Below, in pieces: positions 39,714 through 43,463 of a stretch of DNA of 43,463 nucleotides. Position 1 is the stretch's first letter. Each line of letters opens with the position of its first letter. The notes below the pieces were generated by a model. It did no database searches, was not told where the DNA came from, and saw only the letters and a program-made list of their open reading frames with translations. The position numbers and the translations under genes were made by a program. The stretch is from Methylococcales bacterium (GTDB lineage Bacteria > Pseudomonadota > Gammaproteobacteria > Methylococcales > Methylomonadaceae): assembly GCA_030654015.1 (NCBI GenBank), contig JAURYI010000021.1, positions 1-43,463 on the forward strand, read 5' to 3'.

Positions 39714-41307
39714 GACTCACCTCCCGCCGTGAATTTTTGTGCAGCGGAAAACTGAGTTGAAAGCAGCAACCTTGTTCGACTTCACGGTCAATGTCGATTA
39801 AGCCATGATGCTGATTGACAATTTCTTTAGCGATAACCAGACCCATACCTGCGGTATTGCTGCCTTTATTGGTGGTATAAAACGGCTCAAATATTTTTGA
39901 ATGTTTATCAGCGGGAATGCCGTTACCACTGTCGGCAATGCGCACATACAATAAGTCGGCTTCGGTTTGCGTACAAATACTGAGCTGTTTATCTGGATTA
40001 TCTGCCTGAATTATCGCGGCAATGGCGTTATCAATCAGTTGCTTAAATAAAATGCGCAAACGATTTTCTGAACCCAGAATGTTAGGTAAATCGGCTAACG
40101 GTCGCCATTGCACTTCAATGTTATGTGTCAGCAAACTTTGCGCTTCCAATAGCAACACTTCATGCAGAATTTGATTGAGATTAACGGGCATTTCCGCGCT
40201 GTGATAAATTTCAGGAACACAATCCTGCATTTTTGCTACGGCGTTTTTGCCTGATTTTTGAATTTGTTGCAGAATGTTAATCAGGTGGGTATTTTTTTCA
40301 TCCCGTTTGTGAAGCAGAATTTGTTCCGCTGCACTGATTTGATTCATCGGCATTTGAATTTGATGAATCGCGCCTAATAAGGTTTCTCGAATACTGCGTA
40401 CCCGTTCATCTTCTGCCATCAGCGTTTTCAGGGTTTGTATATGTAATGCTTCGATATGCTGACGTTGTTTGGTAATATCGGTCAGCGTCAAAATCAGGTA
40501 TTTTTTTTGATTATCAGCAAAAAAAGCATCGGCACTGATTTCGTTTTCAATAAACCAATTACCCGCACAGGAAAACCAGCGCACGCCATGCCCGCCTTTG
40601 GTTTCCACTCTGAACTCCCGATTGGTAAAGCCTTGGTTATGGTCTTGTAAATCCATCCAAACCTCTTCCATTTCATCGCGTAACAAGCGCAGAAAAAAAT
40701 GAGCCGGTTCGCTTTTGTCTAAATCGCTGACCAAGGCTTTATACAGCTGATTATCTAAAATCACGCGGTCGTTATCATCAAGCACTACCATGGCAATCGG
40801 TGACGAATTAATCACCGATTCGATTAATAATTTCTGATTAATGACTTTCTTTTCCGCCTCATGAGACGCGGTTATATCACGGTGCATACCAATGTAATGG
40901 GTAATCGCACCTAAAGCATTGACAATCGGCGCGATGGTCAAATCCGCCAAATAACGTTGTCCTGATTTATGCCGATTGACCAACTGCCCCTGCCAGCTTT
41001 TTTTACTGCTGATGGTACGCCACAGATTGTGATACATCTGTCTGGGCGTGGTTTTATCGGATAGCAAAGATTCATTTTCCCCCAACACATCGGCGGGCTT
41101 GTAACCTGTGACACGGCAAAATTCCTCATTCACATACAGAATTTTGGCTTTTTTATCGGTGATAGAAATCGCTATCGGAGCTTGTTCGACCGTTTCGACA
41201 AACAAACGCAACGTTTCCTGTTCGGCATCACTATCGCTCAGTGAGTCAGTTAGCGTGAGGTTTCGAATAGTATGGTTTTTTAAATACTGAAGGGCTGATT
41301 TATTCAT
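39706..41307 (-). CDS. nifL: NifL, redox- and nitrogen-sensing anti-activator
   Basis: 533 residues from the ATG at 41307. The first PAS domain (about 35-140: FVETVEQAPIAISITDKKAKILYVN, in part, and the FAD-site NRHKSGQRYLADL) binds FAD in known NifL. A second PAS domain follows (about 165-280). Then come the H-box region with a histidine in GAIHQIQMPMNQ and a GHKL ATPase domain (LFKQLIDNAI, VRIADSGNGIP, NTAGMGLVIAKEI). It binds and inhibits NifA under oxygen or excess nitrogen. A TTG at 41325 is the only earlier start; neither start has a clear RBS. Confidence 0.95.
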   Translation of the reverse strand: MNKSALQYLKNHTIRNLTLTDSLSDSDAEQETLRLFVETVEQAPIAISITDKKAKILYVNEEFCRVTGYKPADVLGENESLLSDKTTPRQMYHNLWRTISSKKSWQGQLVNRHKSGQRYLADLTIAPIVNALGAITHYIGMHRDITASHEAEKKVINQKLLIESVINSSPIAMVVLDDNDRVILDNQLYKALVSDLDKSEPAHFFLRLLRDEMEEVWMDLQDHNQGFTNREFRVETKGGHGVRWFSCAGNWFIENEISADAFFADNQKKYLILTLTDITKQRQHIEALHIQTLKTLMAEDERVRSIRETLLGAIHQIQMPMNQISAAEQILLHKRDEKNTHLINILQQIQKSGKNAVAKMQDCVPEIYHSAEMPVNLNQILHEVLLLEAQSLLTHNIEVQWRPLADLPNILGSENRLRILFKQLIDNAIAAIIQADNPDKQLSICTQTEADLLYVRIADSGNGIPADKHSKIFEPFYTTNKGSNTAGMGLVIAKEIVNQHHGLIDIDREVEQGCCFQLSFPLHKNSRREVSHD

Positions 41308-41380
41308 GGCAGTAAAAGGCGACAAGTCAATATAGAGTTATTAAAGCAAAAATAACGCCAAAAATTGCAGGGGTATTGCA

Positions 41381-41429
41381 GCTGCTGTTCTTACGCGCTG
41401 AGACAGGAACGCCGCTGGTGAACAGCAGC
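41381..41429. repeat. Inverted repeat upstream of nifL
   Basis: GCTGCTGTTC (41381-41390) and GAACAGCAGC (41420-41429) form a perfect 10-bp stem with a 29-bp loop, about 75 bp before the nifL start. It may influence the nifLA leader. Confidence 0.7.
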
Positions 41430-41440
41430 GCGACACAACG

Positions 41441-41605
41441 CTAGTACATGAATGGATTGATAGTAATGTCGGGTTTGCAACAATTCACCATAATGTCATT
41501 GTCCGATTCATTACGGTGCATAGGTGTTTTTTTGGTGCGTTTTTGGGGTTTGACACAGCATTTGGAATGGTAGTGTATTAAACCTGTTGCTACGCTGGCA
41601 GTCAT
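41441..41605 (-). CDS. Candidate small cysteine-pair ORF upstream of nifL
   Basis: A 54-residue ORF from the ATG at 41605. It has two Cys-Cys motifs (SKCCVKPQ and VNCCKPDI) separated by a basic and polar stretch. Upstream in frame there is a hydrophobic run (VLNLLFLLLG) without ATG, so a start at a rarer codon could give a membrane or signal segment: LLFLLLGMTASVATGLI. The frame is crossed by the hairpin at 41572-41638. The RBS is poor. Could be a real small protein of the nifLA leader or chance; confidence is low. Confidence 0.3.
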   Translation of the reverse strand: MTASVATGLIHYHSKCCVKPQKRTKKTPMHRNESDNDIMVNCCKPDITINPFMY

Positions 41606-41638
41606 ACCTAGAAGTAAAAACAGCAGGTTTAATACACT
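41572..41638. repeat. 18-bp inverted repeat upstream of nifL
   Basis: AGTGTATTAAACCTGTTG (41572-41589) and CAGCAGGTTTAATACACT (41621-41638) are complementary with one mismatch and a 31-bp spacer. It is not a member of the other palindrome families of the window and lies within the candidate small ORF or its upstream region. Confidence 0.8.
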
Positions 41639-41661
41639 GTCAATTTCCGCGCCAGAAATAC

Positions 41662-41682
41662 AAGCAGGATGTCATCCTGCTT
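41662..41682. repeat. Short hairpin AAGCAGGAT-GTC-ATCCTGCTT
   Basis: A perfect 9-bp stem with a 3-base loop, followed on the plus strand by TTGCTT. On the minus strand it lies about 25 bp after the end of the glycosyltransferase remnant, so it may be the old terminator of that gene, though the T-tract is poor. Confidence 0.6.
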
Positions 41683-41705
41683 TTGCTTAAATTTGGAGAA
41701 CGTAT

Positions 41706-41825
41706 TTACGAGCGGCTATTTACATAATCAAGCACCTTTAAGCGCAGCGGATGTTCAGGCTCTTTTGGAAATTTACGCGCAAAAAACTTGCCCGACAATG
41801 TGAGTTGCTCTATATCGTCAGTTGT
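41706..41825 (-). pseudogene. 3' remnant of a Branch-type glycosyltransferase gene, cut by the IS
   Basis: The last 39 codons of a gene on the minus strand: TTDDIEQLTLSGKFFARKF and then PKEPEHPLRLKVLDYVNSRS. The FFARKF segment near the end is typical of beta-1,6-N-acetylglucosaminyltransferase-like (Branch) proteins of bacteria. The frame is interrupted exactly at the right end of the IS200/IS605 element (41826). The 5' part should lie beyond the right edge of the window, past the element's other end. Confidence 0.5.
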
Positions 41826-41843
41826 CTTGACATCCTCCCCCAG

Positions 41844-42938
41844 CTAAAGCAGGGGGATTCCTACTGCTAGACGCTTATGCCCAAGCGCGAGAATATTCTT
41901 AGCCGCATTAATATCTCTATCATGCGTCGTGCCACACTCGGCACAAGTCCATTCTCTTATTCGCAAACCTGTTCTACCTTTCGGACTATTTGCGGATATT
42001 AGCCCGCAACACGAACAAGTTTGGGTAGTGTAGCTTTCGTTGACTTCTAAAAACACGCCTTGCGTCGCTATCGACTTGTATTCAAGTTGTGTTTTCAGCA
42101 TGAACCAACCTGCATCCAAAACGGATTTAGCCATCTTGGTTTTTGCTAGTTTCTGACTGCTGACGTTGCCAACGATGATTAAACTGTTTTCTTTTACTAT
42201 CTTGTTGGTGAATTTATGGATTGCATCCTTGCGGGTGTTCTTTATTTTGGCGTGAATGGCTTTAACGCGGTCTTTGTCTTTAGCGCGTTGCGCTTTACCC
42301 AGTTTTTGTTCTAAATTTCGGTAGCAATCCTGTCTTGCTAAGCTGTCGCCGTTGGAACAGGTAGCCGTGGTTTTCAGCCCTAGATCAATACCTACTTGAC
42401 CACCTGCGGCTTGTCTAAGAATGGGCTTCGATTTCACGGTGGTGTTGAAGTACCAACGACCGCGTGAATCTTCGCTAAAGCAACCTGTGCCTAATTCAAA
42501 TTGGCTAAGCCCGTAAGAATCGTAGACTTTAAAAAACTTACCGCAAAACCGAACACAACCATTCACCCATTTAACGCCAGCGGCTTTGAATGGAATCCAT
42601 CCAAGGGCTTTTTTAGCACCGCCTGAACACCGCCAATTCAACTTGTTTTTCTTGAACTGTTTTCGTGATTTTGCGTGTTGTGCAATGGTGGATTGAACGG
42701 TAGCCGCGCCAATACTCATGTTGCGCTCGGCGCGAATACCTTTTAACGAGTTGTTTAAATCAAATTCCGATGTGCCACAATTCATGAAACCCACTTCTGG
42801 AATACCCACCCACGAAAATTCAGCGGATTCCGCGTTAGCCGCATTCCACACTTGATTAACTTCAAAAGCCCATTGACGCAATTGTTTTGCGTGCTTGTCG
42901 CGGACTCTGACTGATAGGGTTTTGATTATTGGTTTCAT
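41844..42938 (-). CDS. tnpB: TnpB, RNA-guided nuclease of IS200/IS605
   Basis: 364 residues, apparently complete. RuvC residues: D185 in GIDLGLKT, E298 in FLEVNESYTTQ and D342 in HDRDINAAKN. The zinc finger has C308/C311 (TCSCCG) and C332/C335 (TCAECG). The N-terminal REC/wedge part is present. TnpB uses an omega RNA made from the 3' end of its own gene and the right end to cut DNA next to a short motif, which keeps the element in place. All the catalytic residues are intact, so it may be active. Confidence 0.93.
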   Translation of the reverse strand: MKPIIKTLSVRVRDKHAKQLRQWAFEVNQVWNAANAESAEFSWVGIPEVGFMNCGTSEFDLNNSLKGIRAERNMSIGAATVQSTIAQHAKSRKQFKKNKLNWRCSGGAKKALGWIPFKAAGVKWVNGCVRFCGKFFKVYDSYGLSQFELGTGCFSEDSRGRWYFNTTVKSKPILRQAAGGQVGIDLGLKTTATCSNGDSLARQDCYRNLEQKLGKAQRAKDKDRVKAIHAKIKNTRKDAIHKFTNKIVKENSLIIVGNVSSQKLAKTKMAKSVLDAGWFMLKTQLEYKSIATQGVFLEVNESYTTQTCSCCGLISANSPKGRTGLRIREWTCAECGTTHDRDINAAKNILALGHKRLAVGIPLL

Positions 42939-42982
42939 GGATGCTATCCTATCATTTTTTAATCTGGTCTATCAAGGATTTT

Positions 42983-43387
42983 ATGGAAATAAGAACAGGT
43001 AGGCATTGTGTTTTCATGATGCACGTTCATTTGGTCTTCGTGACTAAATATCGCCGTGGTGTATTCACCAAAGAAATACTAGATGATTTGCACGGTATCT
43101 TTGCCAAGGTGTGTTCTGACTTCGAGGCTGAACTCGTTGAGTTCGATGGTGAAGACGACCATGTTCATCTGCTGGTGAATTACCCGCCTAAAGTGGCAGT
43201 ATCAAAACTGGTCAATAGCTTGAAAGGTGTTTCTAGCCTTTTGATTCGGAAGAAAGGCTACCCCAGTATTCAGAAAAAACTATGGGGCAAGGCGTTATGG
43301 TCTCCTAGTTACTTTGCGGGTAGTTGTGGTGGTGCGCCCATTGATATTATTCGCAAATATATCGAACAACAACAAACGCCTAACTAA
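42983..43387 (+). CDS. tnpA: TnpA, Y1 HUH transposase
   Basis: 134 residues from the ATG at 42983 (AAGGAT box). The HUH motif is H60-V-H62 (DHVHLLV) and the catalytic tyrosine is Y126 (IIRKYIEQQ). It excises and inserts single-stranded DNA at replication forks. Length and motifs are complete. It is divergent from tnpB with 44 bp between the starts, so the two promoters lie in this gap. Confidence 0.94.
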   Translation: MEIRTGRHCVFMMHVHLVFVTKYRRGVFTKEILDDLHGIFAKVCSDFEAELVEFDGEDDHVHLLVNYPPKVAVSKLVNSLKGVSSLLIRKKGYPSIQKKLWGKALWSPSYFAGSCGGAPIDIIRKYIEQQQTPN

Positions 43388-43392
43388 TGCCA

Positions 43393-43442
43393 AAGGCGGC
43401 TATCGCCGCCGCGCTATCCATCCCCGCCCTAAAGAGGCGGGG
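43393..43442. repeat. Left-end hairpins of the IS200/IS605 element
   Basis: GGCGGCTATCGCCGCC and CCCCGCC-CTAAAGA-GGCGGGG are two imperfect palindromes 5' to 3' after the tnpA stop; the second is followed by TTTTT and could also end the tnpA transcript. Subterminal hairpins of this kind are what TnpA recognises. Confidence 0.75.
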
Positions 43443-43463
43443 TTTTTCGCGCATCTGGATAAA

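Larger units (their letters stand above)
41826..43463. mobile_element. IS200/IS605-family insertion sequence (tnpA + tnpB), left end at window edge
   Basis: The element has divergent tnpB (minus) and tnpA (plus). The right end carries the hairpin CCCCCTGCTTTAGCTGGGGG and the terminal AGGATGTCAAG (minus strand). The left end holds GGCGGCTATCGCCGCC and CCCCGCCCTAAAGAGGCGGGG-type hairpins (43393-43408 and 43422-43442) after tnpA. There are no inverted terminal repeats, in line with the single-strand peel-and-paste mechanism of this family. The outer end of the left side is not certain and may lie just past 43463. Confidence 0.85.

Overview
The window is a large nitrogen-fixation (nif) island from a Gram-negative bacterium, most likely a gammaproteobacterium. 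The reasons are the NifL-NifA regulatory pair, an Azotobacter-like gene order (iscA-nifU-nifS-nifV-cysE-nifW-nifZ-nifM-clpX), Rnf genes next to nif, a sigma54/NifA promoter set, and an outer-membrane porin and lipoprotein. Dense intergenic palindromes and the extra nif accessory genes suggest a methanotroph (Methylococcales) or a filamentous sulfur oxidiser, but the sequence alone does not settle this. The structural genes nifHDK are not in the window; they may lie beyond the left edge.

Layout. (1) 82-2197, plus strand: a Nif11 protein, a SIR2-like protein, flavodoxin NifF and a Rieske protein; a small NifZ-like gene faces them at 2242-2499. (2) 2520-12536, plus: a NifA site and sigma54 promoter, then iscA, nifU, nifS, nifV, a 44-residue ORF, cysE (nifP), a TPR-like gene, a 36-residue membrane peptide, nifW, nifZ, nifM, clpX, a glutaredoxin-BolA fusion, rseC and an unknown gene. 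(3) 23220 down to 12615, minus: nifE, nifN, nifX, a DUF269 gene, a DUF683 gene, fdxB, a [2Fe-2S] ferredoxin, an unknown gene, a DUF364 gene, an outer-membrane porin, modA, modB, modC and a Mop-domain molybdate-binding protein. (4) 23517-29687, plus: a small membrane protein and the rnfABCDGEH operon. (5) 29717-35867, plus: an unknown 189-residue gene with its own NifA/sigma54 promoter, a rhodanese, nifB, fdxN, a truncated nifO, a flavodiiron protein, two plant-type [2Fe-2S] proteins (one like the Shethna FeSII protein), nifQ and a Bfd-type ferredoxin. (6) 36239-38154, plus: an APH/P-loop kinase fusion and a repeat-bearing lipoprotein. (7) 41307-38172, minus: nifL-nifA. (8) 41706-43463: the remnant of a glycosyltransferase cut by an IS200/IS605 element carrying tnpA and tnpB.

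How it works together. NifU, NifS and NifIscA supply Fe-S clusters; NifB, NifE, NifN, NifX, NifV and NifQ build FeMo-co; ModABC, the Mop protein and possibly the porin and DUF364 protein supply molybdenum. Rnf, NifF and the ferredoxins supply low-potential electrons. NifW, NifZ, NifM and the cluster ClpX mature or turn over nitrogenase proteins. The flavodiiron protein, the FeSII-like protein and the glutaredoxin-BolA protein look like oxygen or redox protection. NifL-NifA controls the set through TGT-N10-ACA activator sites and -24/-12 promoters, which I can see upstream of iscA, nifE, the small membrane gene, rnfA, the unknown 189-residue gene and nifB.

The most interesting features are: two unknown genes under apparent NifA control (29898-30467 and 23517-23777); a Grx-BolA fusion; a nifO reduced to a short leader overlapping a flavodiiron gene; a GAFSGA variant in NifA; overlooked small ORFs; and at least two families of palindromic repeats spread through the operons.
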